Assembly (NCBI GenBank): GCA_017519145.1
Contig: JAFWTA010000038.1
Coordinates: forward strand, 48,981 to 112,980
DNA length: 64,000 bases
From: Ruminococcus sp.
GTDB lineage: Bacteria; Bacillota; Clostridia; Oscillospirales; Ruminococcaceae
Direction: 5' to 3'
Shown one piece after another: positions 42,191 to 51,560 of the stretch (its first letter is position 1; each line of letters starts with the position of its first letter). The position numbers and the translations under genes were made by a program. The notes beneath the pieces were generated by a model that had not been told where the DNA came from, searched no databases, and saw nothing but the letters and a program-made list of their open reading frames with translations.

Positions 42191-43795
42191 ATGGTAAGGA
42201 AAAGAGGAGAGCATGGTGTCATACTGCTGACTGCCGTATTCTTCATTGTTTTTACGGTACTTGCCTGCAATTTCTATCGTATTTCGTACGAGGGGACGAG
42301 TCTGCCTGTCTTCAGTTCAGACCATACCATTACCATAGAGGCAGGAAGCTGTCAGGGGACTATCTACGACAGAAAGATGCGTCCCATTGTCAATGCGGAT
42401 ATGCAGGACATAGCGGTTGCAGTTCCGTCGGCACTGGACAGGGAAACTGCTGCCGCATATGCAATTGACAGAGAGAGCTTTCTTGAGGACTTTGACAAGG
42501 GGGAGCCTTTTGTTTTTGAGTGCGGCGAAAGAACTATCGAGGGCGACGGAATAACTGTATTCAGTGTTCCTGTAAGATATTCGGAACACCAGACGGCAAG
42601 GCATATAGTCGGGTATCTTTCCGAGGACGCTGGAGCTGACGGTATTGAATACGCCTATGATTCGATCCTGCGGTCGGAGCTTCCGCAAAACAGTGTTACC
42701 TATTCGACCGACGGCTTTGGCAATATACTCATCGGTGACGGAAAGAAAATATTCCGTTCCGAGTCCTACAAAAGCGGAGTTGTCCTTACCATAGACAGGG
42801 ATATACAGAAGATATGCGAGGAGTGCGGCAAGGGCATAGAAACAGGAGCCATAGTCTGCGCGGATATAAAAACAGGCGATATTCTTGCTATGGCGAGCTT
42901 TCCCGATTATGACCCGTCGGAAATGGAAAAGGCAATGAACGACAGCAGATGTCCGCTTATTGACCGCGCTCTTTATTCCTACAGCGTGGGCTCGGTTTTC
43001 AAGCTTGTGACTGCCGCATCTGCCCTTGAACAGGGATTTGGCGGCAATATGTACAGCTGCAGCGGCAGTATAGACATAGGCGGAAAGCGGTTCAACTGTC
43101 ATAAGCTTGACGGTCACGGGCTTCAGGATATGTCTGAGGCTATGAAGAATTCCTGCAACACTTACTTCATCGATCTTGCACAGAGTCTTGATATCGAGAA
43201 GTTCAGGCGGAAGGCGACTTATCTGGGCTTCGGCAGGGAGAACTATCTCTGTGCAGGCATCACAGGCTCGGGAGGAGTGCTCCCAACCTGTGAGGAGCTG
43301 ACCGTGCCGGCGGAGCTTGCCAATTTTGCTTTCGGACAGGGCAAGCTTTCTGCAACGCCGCTTCAGATAACTCAGCTGACCTGCGCAATAGCAGGCGGCG
43401 GACGTATGCCTGTACTCAGGCTCATAAAGGGACTCACCGCTGACGGCAGCGCTGTAAGCAGTGAAAAGTCTCCGCAGATATCGGAAGTGATGAGCAGCGA
43501 GGATGCTGAAGCACTGCGGAAGATGATGGTGCTTGCGGTCCGCGGGAACGATAACTCAAAGGCGAGAACAAAAAAGATCAGCGTCGGAGCCAAGACATCT
43601 ACCGCTCAGACAGGGCGATACAACGAAAAAGGGGAGGAACTCTGTCATGCATGGATAACGGGTTTCTTTCCTGCAAGAAAGCCGAAATATGCAGTCACGG
43701 TCCTCATTGAGAACGGAGGTTACGGCAATGAAGCTGCCGCACCTGTGTTCAGAAGGATTGCTGAGAAAATTGCAGACCTTGAAAAAGAGAAATAA
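42191..43795 (+). CDS. Class B penicillin-binding protein (transpeptidase)
   Basis: 534 residues. N-terminal membrane anchor (about 10-28), a dimerisation-type segment with CQGTIYDRKMRPIVN, then the transpeptidase domain: S-x-x-K in SVGSVFKLVTAASA, S-x-N in MKNSCNTYF, and KTSTAQTG where most relatives have KTGTAQ. It cross-links peptidoglycan outside the membrane; a role in division or spore cortex is possible but not shown. The ribosome site GAGGTG is 8 bases before the ATG. Confidence 0.92.
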   Translation: MVRKRGEHGVILLTAVFFIVFTVLACNFYRISYEGTSLPVFSSDHTITIEAGSCQGTIYDRKMRPIVNADMQDIAVAVPSALDRETAAAYAIDRESFLEDFDKGEPFVFECGERTIEGDGITVFSVPVRYSEHQTARHIVGYLSEDAGADGIEYAYDSILRSELPQNSVTYSTDGFGNILIGDGKKIFRSESYKSGVVLTIDRDIQKICEECGKGIETGAIVCADIKTGDILAMASFPDYDPSEMEKAMNDSRCPLIDRALYSYSVGSVFKLVTAASALEQGFGGNMYSCSGSIDIGGKRFNCHKLDGHGLQDMSEAMKNSCNTYFIDLAQSLDIEKFRRKATYLGFGRENYLCAGITGSGGVLPTCEELTVPAELANFAFGQGKLSATPLQITQLTCAIAGGGRMPVLRLIKGLTADGSAVSSEKSPQISEVMSSEDAEALRKMMVLAVRGNDNSKARTKKISVGAKTSTAQTGRYNEKGEELCHAWITGFFPARKPKYAVTVLIENGGYGNEAAAPVFRRIAEKIADLEKEK

Positions 43796-43819
43796 TACAG
43801 TAATTTTTTTGTGAAATAG

Positions 43820-43848
43820 TTGACATTTCCGAAAAACAGCGTTATAAT
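43820..43848 (+). promoter_or_regulatory. Promoter of the alaS T-box transcript
   Basis: Perfect TTGACA (43820-43825), 17-base spacer and perfect TATAAT (43843-43848): a full-consensus sigma-A promoter. Confidence 0.9.
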
Positions 43849-43855
43849 ATATGTG

Positions 43856-44076
43856 TATTGCAATGACGGGATTGACTGTCTGTAAGCGGAGTTCAGAGAG
43901 AAGGCGGCAGGTGTGAGCCTTTATCCGCGGGACGGGTGCTGCCCCCGAGCTACTCTGAGAAATCAGAGCGTAATTCTGCGTTAAGGATAACGAGGAAAGG
44001 ACATCGTTCCTTTTGAATTTGGGTGGTACCACGAGAGCCTTCGTCCCATTTATGGCGGCGGAGGTGTTTTTTATTT
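43856..44076 (+). promoter_or_regulatory. Alanine T-box leader with terminator
   Basis: Stem I is closed by TCAGAG (about 43893-43898) with CTCTGA (43953-43958). The expected specifier position reads GCT (43949-43951), an alanine codon, in GAGCTACTCTGA. The T-box itself is GGGTGGTACCACG (44021-44033). A terminator stem (44038-44049 with 44052-44064, one bulge) ends in a T run at 44067-44072. Uncharged tRNA-Ala should pair with the specifier and the T-box and allow read-through into alaS. The specifier choice agrees with the downstream gene. Confidence 0.92.
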
Positions 44077-44096
44077 TATGGGTATCTCACCAATAT

Positions 44097-44193
44097 GTGC
44101 CGTTAGCTCAGTGGTAGAGCACGTCTTATAAAGTCTTGTATAAGACTCTTACCGCAATTATCGGTGTCGCGGGTTCGACTCCCGCACGGCGTA
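44097..44193 (+). tRNA. tRNA-like element with oversized anticodon region, isotype undetermined
   Basis: A cloverleaf frame is clear: acceptor GTGCCGT (44097-44103) with ACGGCGT (44186-44192, first two pairs G-T and T-G), D arm GCTC/GAGC (44106-44120), T arm GCGGG-TTCGACT-CCCGC (44169-44185) and discriminator A 44193; no encoded CCA. Between D and T arms lie 48 bases, not the usual 23-35: an 8-bp stem (44123-44130 with 44139-44146) with an 8-base loop AAGTCTTG in place of a 5-bp/7-base anticodon arm, then a 5-bp arm TACCG/CGGTG (44150-44166). No standard anticodon can be assigned. It lies between the T-box terminator and alaS, so it would be on the alaS transcript. Confidence 0.55.
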
Positions 44194-44225
44194 CCGTAAT
44201 AATTATTTTAAAGGAGATCATTTTT

Positions 44226-46856
44226 ATGCAGTGGACAGGTCTTAACGATCTACGTGAAAAGTATCTTTCGTTCTTTGAAAGCAAGAACCATACCAGAATG
44301 GCAAGCGCTTCTCTTGTACCTCAGGGTGATAAGAGCCTGCTTCTCATCAATTCGGGTATGGCACCTCTGAAGAAGTTCTTCCTCGGACAGGCTACTCCTC
44401 CCAACAAGAGAGTAACTACCTGCCAGAAGTGTATCAGAACTCCCGATATCGAAAGCGTCGGCAAGACAGCTCGTCACGGTACATACTTCGAGATGCTTGG
44501 CAACTTCTCATTCGGCGATTACTTCAAGACAGAGGCTATCGAGTGGGCGTGGGAGTTCCTTACAAAGACTCTTGAGATCCCTGCTGAAAAACTCTGGATC
44601 ACCATTTTCGAGAGCGATGACGAGGCTGAGCAGATCTGGGAGAACCATATCGGTATCCCTCACGACAGGATAATCCGTCTCGGAAAGAAGGACAACTTCT
44701 GGGAGCACGGCTCAGGTCCCTGCGGTCCATGTTCTGAGATCCACTTTGACCGCGGTGAGGCTTACGGTCCCTTTGAGAGCTTTGAGCAGGCAAGCGACTG
44801 CGACAGAGTTATCGAGATCTGGAACCTTGTATTCAGCCAGTTCGACAGCGACGGTGAAGGTCACTATGCTGAGATGAAGAACAAGAACATCGATACAGGT
44901 ATGGGTCTTGAGAGACTTGCCTGTGTAATGCAGGGCGTTGACAACATCTTTGAGGTTGACACAGTCCAGAACATAATGAAGCACATCTCAAAGATCGCAG
45001 GTGTTGAGTACAAGAAGGACGCCAAGACTGACGTTTCCCTCCGTGTTATCACTGACCACATCAGAAGCACTACATTCATGGTAGGTGACGGTATACTTCC
45101 TTCAAATGAGGGCAGAGGCTATGTTCTCCGCCGTCTCCTGAGAAGAGCAGCTCGTCACGGCAGACTCTTAGGCATCACAAAGCCTTTCCTATGCGATGTA
45201 TGCGATACTGTTATCAACGAGAATGCAAACGCTTATCCCGAGCTTGCTGAGAAGCGCGACTACATAAAGAAGATCATCGGCGTTGAGGAAGAAGCTTTCG
45301 CCAAGACTATCGACAAGGGCACAGAGCTCCTCAACCAGTTCACAGACAAGCTGGCAGCTGAGGGTGGCAAGGTGCTGTCAGGCGACGACGCATTCAAGCT
45401 CTCCGATACATACGGATTCCCCATTGACCTTACAGAGGAGATCTGCGAGGAAAAGGGCTACACTGTGGACCGTGACCGCTTCACAGAGCTGGCTAAGGAG
45501 CAGAGAGCAAGAGCAAAGGCTGATCACGCTGCAAAGGCAGGTTCATCATGGGCTGACAACAGCATAAAGGTAGACGCTCCCGCAACTATATTCACAGGCT
45601 ATACAGACTTTGAAGCCGACAGTGCTGAGATACTTGCTATTTACAGGGACGGCGTTGAGGTGGAGACTGCTGTTGAGGGCAACAATGTAGTTATCGTTCT
45701 TGATGTAACTCCTTTCTACGCTGAGAGCGGCGGACAGGTAGGCGATACAGGTATGCTCCTCAATGGCGCAAATATCGCTGCTGTTGACGATACCATCAAG
45801 TCAGAGGGACATTTCCTCCACATCGCTACTATCGAGCAGGGAAGCCTTTCCAAGGGCGACAATGTTATCGCTCAGATCGAAAAGGAACGCAGAATGGCTA
45901 TCATGCGCAATCATACAACAGCACATCTTCTCCAGCACGCACTCAGACAGGTGCTTGGCGATCACGTTCATCAGGCAGGACAGCTTGTTAACGAGAAGGC
46001 TTGCCGTTTCGACTTCAACCACTTCAGCGCTATGACAGATGAGGAGATAGCTAAGGTCGAGGATATCGTAAATGCCGAGATAATGTCAGCATTCCCCGTA
46101 ACCATGGAGGAAATGCCTATCGAGGAAGCAAGAAAGCTTGGAGCTATGGCTCTCTTCGGTGAGAAGTACGGCAATACAGTAAGAGTTGTAACTGCACACA
46201 ACTCCATCGAGTTCTGCGGAGGTACTCATGTATCCAATACATCACAGATCGGACTTTTCAAGATAGTTTCCGAGAGCTCAGTAGCAGCAGGCGTAAGACG
46301 TATAGAGGCTGTAACAGGTCTTAATGTTATTGCTCTCCTCAATGAGTTCAAGAGCACTATCGCAAGGTCTGCAAAGGCTTTGAAGCTTGCAAACGTAACT
46401 GAGCTTCCCGAGAAGTGCGCAGCAATGGCTGCCGAGTCCAAGGAGAAAGACAAGAAGCTTGAAAGTCTTACACAGCAGATCGCTAATTCCAAGACAGCTG
46501 CTCTCTTTGACAATGCCAAGGAAGTAGGCGGCGTGAAGATAGTTTCCGCAAGAATGGACGGCTCTGCACCCGATGCTCTCAGAAAGCTCGGCGACAGCGT
46601 CAAGGACAAGAATGAGGCTATTATCGCACTCTTTGCAGGAACGATCGGCGAAAAGGGCACATTTTACTGTGTATGCACCAAGGATGCAGTTGCAAAGGGC
46701 GCTAATGCAGGCAAGATAGTCCGCGAGATAGCAGCTGTTACAGGCGGCAAGGGCGGCGGAAAGCCCGACGGTGCTATGGCAGGTGCAGGAGATATAAGCA
46801 AGATAGATGAGGCAATGGCAAAGCTTTCAGATGTTGTTGCCGATACACTGAAGTAA
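44226..46856 (+). CDS. alaS: Alanyl-tRNA synthetase
   Basis: 876 residues from ATG 44226 (AAAGGAGATC before it); the frame is open upstream but runs through the tRNA-like element. Class II catalytic core (TWTGLNDLREKYLSFFESK-like start, INSGMAPLKKFFLG, GSGPCGPCSEIHFDRG), editing domain with HTTAHLLQHAL and FCGGTHVSNT, and the C-Ala domain ending GGKGGGKPDGAMAGAGD. It charges tRNA-Ala and clears Ser/Gly mischarging. Regulated by the T-box upstream. Confidence 0.98.
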   Translation: MQWTGLNDLREKYLSFFESKNHTRMASASLVPQGDKSLLLINSGMAPLKKFFLGQATPPNKRVTTCQKCIRTPDIESVGKTARHGTYFEMLGNFSFGDYFKTEAIEWAWEFLTKTLEIPAEKLWITIFESDDEAEQIWENHIGIPHDRIIRLGKKDNFWEHGSGPCGPCSEIHFDRGEAYGPFESFEQASDCDRVIEIWNLVFSQFDSDGEGHYAEMKNKNIDTGMGLERLACVMQGVDNIFEVDTVQNIMKHISKIAGVEYKKDAKTDVSLRVITDHIRSTTFMVGDGILPSNEGRGYVLRRLLRRAARHGRLLGITKPFLCDVCDTVINENANAYPELAEKRDYIKKIIGVEEEAFAKTIDKGTELLNQFTDKLAAEGGKVLSGDDAFKLSDTYGFPIDLTEEICEEKGYTVDRDRFTELAKEQRARAKADHAAKAGSSWADNSIKVDAPATIFTGYTDFEADSAEILAIYRDGVEVETAVEGNNVVIVLDVTPFYAESGGQVGDTGMLLNGANIAAVDDTIKSEGHFLHIATIEQGSLSKGDNVIAQIEKERRMAIMRNHTTAHLLQHALRQVLGDHVHQAGQLVNEKACRFDFNHFSAMTDEEIAKVEDIVNAEIMSAFPVTMEEMPIEEARKLGAMALFGEKYGNTVRVVTAHNSIEFCGGTHVSNTSQIGLFKIVSESSVAAGVRRIEAVTGLNVIALLNEFKSTIARSAKALKLANVTELPEKCAAMAAESKEKDKKLESLTQQIANSKTAALFDNAKEVGGVKIVSARMDGSAPDALRKLGDSVKDKNEAIIALFAGTIGEKGTFYCVCTKDAVAKGANAGKIVREIAAVTGGKGGGKPDGAMAGAGDISKIDEAMAKLSDVVADTLK

Positions 46857-46902
46857 TATAACAGGTCGGTACACAGACCTGAATTAAAAGAGGAGGATCA
46901 AT

Positions 46903-47256
46903 ATGGACTGTTTATTCTGTAAGATAATCGACGGAGAGATACCCAGCACAAAGGTATATGAGGACGAATTCGTGTATGCCTTCAAGGACATTGCTCCTAT
47001 CGCTCCAATGCATATACTCATAATCCCTAAGGTTCATATAACAAGTGCCAACGACATAACCGAGGATAACTCCTCCGTAGTTGCCAAGGTATTTGAAGCA
47101 GCAGGAAAGATCGCTAAGGAGCAGGGCTATGAGAGCTACCGCATAATCAATAACTGCGGTGATGATGCAGGTCAGACAGTGAAGCACCTTCACTTCCACC
47201 TTCTCGGCGGCGTAAAAATGGGCTGGGGTCCCGAATCCCTCGGAAAAACTGAATAA
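46903..47256 (+). CDS. HIT family nucleotide-binding protein
   Basis: 117 residues. CLFCKIIDGEIPSTKVYEDE at the start and the histidine triad VKHLHFHLLGG near the end, typical of HinT-like purine nucleoside phosphoramidases. AGGAGG precedes the ATG. A small hairpin (CAGGTC/GACCTG, about 46862-46881) lies between it and alaS. Confidence 0.95.
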   Translation: MDCLFCKIIDGEIPSTKVYEDEFVYAFKDIAPIAPMHILIIPKVHITSANDITEDNSSVVAKVFEAAGKIAKEQGYESYRIINNCGDDAGQTVKHLHFHLLGGVKMGWGPESLGKTE

Positions 47257-47267
47257 GGAGCATTATA

Positions 47268-47807
47268 ATGGCAGGTTCATATAAAATGACTATCGCAGGA
47301 CTGGAGAGGGAGCTCCCTCTCTGTCCTCTCAATGACAAGATAGATATTGCGGCTTTCGTTATGTTTTCTGATGTAGAGCTTACAGTTGCTGCTGCTGAGC
47401 AGCTTCTGGACAAGTCTCCATACTTTGACGTTATTCTCACAGCAGAATCAAAGGGTATCCCCCTTGCGTACGAGATGTCAAGACAGAGCGGAAAGCCCTA
47501 TGTTGTTGCAAGAAAGTCCGTAAAGCTCTATATGACGGATCCCATCGCGGTAACAGTAAAGTCCATAACCACAGCAGCAGAGCAGACTCTTTACCTCTCG
47601 CAGGAAAAGGCTGCAATGCTGAAGGGCAAGAAGGTTCTTCTTGTTGATGATGTTATCAGCACAGGCGAGTCTCTCATTGCTCTTGAAAAGCTCACAGCAG
47701 CTGCCGGCGGCGAGATCTCAGGCAGATCCGCAGTTCTTGCAGAGGGCGATGCAGCGGACAGGAAGGACATTGCTTTCCTCGAGAAATTACCGCTCTTCTT
47801 TAAATAA
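47268..47807 (+). CDS. Phosphoribosyltransferase (adenine-PRTase-like)
   Basis: 179 residues. The PRPP-binding motif is VLLVDDVISTGESLIALE, with upstream LTAESKGIPLAYEMSRQSG resembling apt/xpt family enzymes. It salvages a purine base or acts as a regulator; the base is not certain, and the N-terminus differs from typical Apt. Close spacing to the HIT gene and comEC suggests one operon. Confidence 0.85.
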   Translation: MAGSYKMTIAGLERELPLCPLNDKIDIAAFVMFSDVELTVAAAEQLLDKSPYFDVILTAESKGIPLAYEMSRQSGKPYVVARKSVKLYMTDPIAVTVKSITTAAEQTLYLSQEKAAMLKGKKVLLVDDVISTGESLIALEKLTAAAGGEISGRSAVLAEGDAADRKDIAFLEKLPLFFK

Positions 47808-47818
47808 GGAATAGAATT

Positions 47819-49864
47819 ATGAAGCGAAAAATGATTGGAGCTGCGGCAGCGTATATGGCGGGATTGTTTTTCGCTTCGTTTTTTTCAAATATCCCGTTTC
47901 TCGTAATACTTTCATTGATTCTGGCAGCAGCTCTTTTGATCGGCAGAAAATACGGCTTCAAGGCAGGGGACTATCTTATGCTTGCGGTATTTTTCACATC
48001 TGCCGCAGCTGTTTTCAGTGTCTATACCGCAGTACGTTACCTACCTGCGGTTGAAATGGACGGAAAAGAAGGCAGCTTCCGCGGAGAGGTCATCGAGGCA
48101 TATCGTTACAGCGGCAGCGACTCATCATATATCCTCAGAGGCAGGATAAACGATGAGATATCCGCAAAAATAAGCTTTTACGGCGGAGAGCTTCAGGCTG
48201 ACAGGGGAGATATGATCACCATTGGCAGCTGCACCTTCTCCAAGCCTTCAAAGGACTATCTTTTCGACGGCGAAAGCTATTACAGGACTGACGGTATATT
48301 CTTAACTGCCGTAAATGCCAAGGATGTGTCTGCCGAGCCGTTTCACACTCACAGACTTCGTGAGCTTATCAGCAGTTACCGTGAGAAGATGATCTTTGAT
48401 TTCCGCACAGCAGTCGGCAGTGACAGCGGTGACCTGCTGGCAGGAATGGTGTTCGGCGAAAAGCGTGGCATGGACGAAAATGTGAGAACTGCGGTGTATC
48501 GCTGCGGAATAGGACATATTCTTGCAGTATCGGGACTTCATGTTTCTGTTGCGGTGCTTGTTCTCATGTTCGTATTGAAGCGCTGCCGTGTGAATAAATA
48601 TATCTCTTTCGCTGTTATGGAGGTACTTCTGCTTTTTCTGACTGCTATGGCGAACTATCCCGTTTCCGCAATAAGAGCGGCAGTGATGATGAATTTCCTG
48701 TACGGAGCTAAGCTGTTCAGGCGTCAGAACGACACCTTCAATTCTCTTGCAGGTGCAGTCCTGCTGATATGCCTTTTCTCGCCATATGCAGTTTACGATG
48801 AGGGCTTTCTCATGTCGGTGGCAGGAACATTCGGTATCGGTGTTGCTGCTCCGTATATGACCAAGGATATGCCTCGCGACAGCTTCATGCAGAGAACAGC
48901 CGTCAGCTTTGTGACCATGCTTTGCACCACTATCTGCGTATTTCCGCTGTCACTTCTGTTTTTTGACGAGACCTCGCTGATATCACCTCTCAGCAACATG
49001 GTTCTTGTGCCGCTGTGTTCGATTTCAATGGTAGTCGGACTCATTTATGCCCTCACAGGCGGAGTGGTCGATCTGCTATTTTTGTCAAAGCTCATAAACT
49101 ATGTGATACTGCGCCTTTCGGATACCTTTGCAAGATTTAGAGCAACTCACTTTACAGCAGGAAGCAGAACGGTTGTATTCGGACTCATTATCTGTTCGGC
49201 GGTCGTGGTTTTCACCTTTGCAGTATTCCGAAGCAGAAAATTTACAGTAGCCGCGGTGACAGCTACTGTTGTATTCATGTTCACGGGTGCAGCTTTTTAT
49301 CGCATGGAGCGTGATGATCATGTTATAGTTGCTGTTCTGGGCAAGGGTAATAATGCTGCTGTGGTAGTAAATGACAAGGGAAATGTTACTGTTGCAGACC
49401 TGAGCGGGCATTACCGTTCCTCCGCCTATGTGCGGAAGTATCTTACCCGAAACAGTATAGACAGGGTCAATACGGTAATGCTGTCTGATAAAGCAGAGTC
49501 GGCATTTGCTTCATATGTCAGTGCTCTTGAATATACCGACACAGGCAGATGGTATGCCGAGGGCGAAGAGATAAAGGTAAAGACTGTTCCGGAACTGCGC
49601 TATATGGGCGCGGACGGCTTTACGGCGGAAAGCGGCAGCTGTGATATCACTCTTTTCGGCGGCACACTGACTGTCAGAAACGGTGACAGTGCTGTCGTGA
49701 TCGAAAAAAGCGGCGCAGCTGTTACAGGTGCTCTGACGGTGATCTACGGCAAGCCACCGCAAGACGCGGATGAGGCTCCCGATAATGTGATCTATACAGA
49801 TAACGGCAATAATTTCGAGATATGGTTTTCCGCAGAGGGAAGCTTTGAGATAAGGAGGCTGTAA
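47819..49864 (+). CDS. comEC: ComEC/Rec2-like competence membrane protein
   Basis: 681 residues. The N-terminal OB-like domain between membrane helices and the competence core FGEKRGMDENVRTAVYRCGIGHILAVSGLHVSV are clear, with about ten transmembrane segments, so it should form the DNA-uptake pore. The C-terminal part (about 500-681) sits where ComEC normally carries a metallo-beta-lactamase-like nuclease domain, but the metal motif H-x-H-x-D-H is absent; the matching spot reads VMLSDKAESAFASYV. The domain is thus degenerate or has lost hydrolase activity. Other com genes are not in the window. Confidence 0.88.
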   Translation: MKRKMIGAAAAYMAGLFFASFFSNIPFLVILSLILAAALLIGRKYGFKAGDYLMLAVFFTSAAAVFSVYTAVRYLPAVEMDGKEGSFRGEVIEAYRYSGSDSSYILRGRINDEISAKISFYGGELQADRGDMITIGSCTFSKPSKDYLFDGESYYRTDGIFLTAVNAKDVSAEPFHTHRLRELISSYREKMIFDFRTAVGSDSGDLLAGMVFGEKRGMDENVRTAVYRCGIGHILAVSGLHVSVAVLVLMFVLKRCRVNKYISFAVMEVLLLFLTAMANYPVSAIRAAVMMNFLYGAKLFRRQNDTFNSLAGAVLLICLFSPYAVYDEGFLMSVAGTFGIGVAAPYMTKDMPRDSFMQRTAVSFVTMLCTTICVFPLSLLFFDETSLISPLSNMVLVPLCSISMVVGLIYALTGGVVDLLFLSKLINYVILRLSDTFARFRATHFTAGSRTVVFGLIICSAVVVFTFAVFRSRKFTVAAVTATVVFMFTGAAFYRMERDDHVIVAVLGKGNNAAVVVNDKGNVTVADLSGHYRSSAYVRKYLTRNSIDRVNTVMLSDKAESAFASYVSALEYTDTGRWYAEGEEIKVKTVPELRYMGADGFTAESGSCDITLFGGTLTVRNGDSAVVIEKSGAAVTGALTVIYGKPPQDADEAPDNVIYTDNGNNFEIWFSAEGSFEIRRL

Positions 49865-50946
49865 TGCCACAGACAGACCCAAAGGCCATAAGGGCTCAGC
49901 TGAAAAAGGGCGAGCTGAAAAATCTTTATTATATCTTCGGTAAGAACGTTCCCGAGGTCGAAAAGCTCACCAGACATATTATAAAAGCGGCTGTCGGCGA
50001 TAACGAGGACTTTGCCCTCAACAAGCTTGAGGGGCGTTATCTCGACATTTCAGAACTCTATGATATGATACAGATGATGCCGATGATGTCAGACTATAAC
50101 TGTATACTGATAAACGACTATAACTGCGAGAGACCCAGAGAGGTCATGGCAGGAATCAAGGCAGAGGATGTCAATAAGAAGCTCCTTGATGCACTGAAGG
50201 ATATTCCGCCTCAGACCGTTGTTATATTCAATGTCACCGGCTTTGAGGTGCCTGTGAAGAATGATTTCAAAACAGGCAGATCGGTCATCAAGGACAAGAA
50301 CAAAAAACTTTTTGACTATGCTGCCAAGGTGGGCGAGGCAGTTGAGTGTCCCATAAAGTCGGAAAATGAGCTTGCCAAGGATATTGCCGCCAGCGTTTCT
50401 GCGAGGGGAAGCCTCATATCGCTGGACAATGCCCGCGAGCTTGCAGATATGTGTCAGTCCGACACGCTCACGATCCGCAATGAGATAGACAAGCTGTGTT
50501 CGTATGCCGGAAAGAACGAGATAACCTCAGATATTCTGCATAATCTTGTCCACAGGCAGAGCGATGCTACGTTTTACAAGCTTGCAGACGCTGTGGCAGC
50601 CTTCAACAAGCGCGCTGCCTTTGACGCTCTTGATGAGCTCATGCAGGACAGGGAAAACCGCGGAGCTGTTCTCGGCAATATAACAGCTTCATTTATAGAT
50701 ATGTACCGTGCTGCCTGTGCACGGCAGAAGGGCAGGCAGATAGCCGATGTCAAAGCAGATTTCGGCTATGTCTGGGAGTTCAAGGTGAAGAACGCATTCC
50801 GTGACAGCTCCAGAATGAGCATCAGAAGGCTGCGTCAGTGCATAGCCATACTTCGTGACACCAATATTATGCTGAATTCGGGAAGCTGTGACGAGAAGAC
50901 AGTACTTGAACAGACCGTCACTAAAATGCTCATGACAAAGAATTAG
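49864..50946 (+). CDS. holA: DNA polymerase III delta subunit
   Basis: 360 residues, the family length. LKNLYYIFGKNVPEVEKLTRHI near the start, then the clamp-loader fold; SLISLDNARELADMCQSDTLTIRNEIDKLCSYA fits HolA domain II. It opens the sliding clamp. It shares a base with the comEC stop codon, and the comEC-holA order is common in Firmicutes. Confidence 0.9.
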   Translation: MPQTDPKAIRAQLKKGELKNLYYIFGKNVPEVEKLTRHIIKAAVGDNEDFALNKLEGRYLDISELYDMIQMMPMMSDYNCILINDYNCERPREVMAGIKAEDVNKKLLDALKDIPPQTVVIFNVTGFEVPVKNDFKTGRSVIKDKNKKLFDYAAKVGEAVECPIKSENELAKDIAASVSARGSLISLDNARELADMCQSDTLTIRNEIDKLCSYAGKNEITSDILHNLVHRQSDATFYKLADAVAAFNKRAAFDALDELMQDRENRGAVLGNITASFIDMYRAACARQKGRQIADVKADFGYVWEFKVKNAFRDSSRMSIRRLRQCIAILRDTNIMLNSGSCDEKTVLEQTVTKMLMTKN

Positions 50947-50957
50947 CGGAGGAGAAC

Positions 50958-51560
50958 ATGATAAAGATAGATGAAGCCATAATCGTGGAGGGAAAGTACG
51001 ACAAGATAAAGCTCTCCTCCATTGTTGACGCAGTCATCATAATAACCAACGGCTTCGGTATTTTCAAGGATATTGAGAGGCTGGAGCTTATCCGCTATTA
51101 TGCAAAGAAAACGGGAATAATCATACTTACTGACTCCGATGCCGCAGGTCGTAAGATACGCGGCTATATCAAGGGAGCTGTCGGAGACGGCAGGATCGTG
51201 AACGTGTATATCCCGGATATTTTCGGCAAGGAAAGGCGCAAGGTAAAGCCATCTGCCGAGGGTAAGCTCGGAGTTGAGGGAATGGATCCCAAGGTGCTCC
51301 TTGAAGCTTTTGAAAGATCAGGCATAACCGCTTCTGAGGGCGTAAAGCGCTCGGATATAACAAAGCTTACCCTTTATGAGCTGGGACTGAGCGGCGGTGA
51401 AAACAGCCGTGAACTGAGGGAAAAGCTTCAGCACCGTCTCGGACTTCCCCGACAACTTTCCGCAGGAGCACTTATTGAAGTGCTTTCCACAATGATGGAT
51501 AGTACAGAGCTTGCCCGTATCACAGCAGAGATAAAGGAGGAGAGCGATGGAAGTATATAG
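50958..51560 (+). CDS. Toprim-domain protein, ribonuclease M5-like
   Basis: 200 residues. The Toprim core has the catalytic Glu in EAIIVEGKYD and the D-x-D motif in ILTDSDAAGRKIRGYIKG. The C-terminal part (GKLGVEGMDPKVLLEAFE) matches RNase M5-like/DUF4093 proteins that mature 5S rRNA. The symbol rnmV is not given because this group is longer and more diverged than classic RNase M5. It overlaps the MBOAT gene by 14 bases. Confidence 0.85.
   Translation: MIKIDEAIIVEGKYDKIKLSSIVDAVIIITNGFGIFKDIERLELIRYYAKKTGIIILTDSDAAGRKIRGYIKGAVGDGRIVNVYIPDIFGKERRKVKPSAEGKLGVEGMDPKVLLEAFERSGITASEGVKRSDITKLTLYELGLSGGENSRELREKLQHRLGLPRQLSAGALIEVLSTMMDSTELARITAEIKEESDGSI

Noticed and set aside
44097-44193. Selenocysteine tRNA
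   Set aside because: The D stem has 4 pairs, not 6, and no TCA anticodon can be placed in the loop.
44136-44225. 30-codon N-terminal extension of alaS
   Set aside because: It starts inside the tRNA-like element; the good ribosome site and the family start are at 44226.
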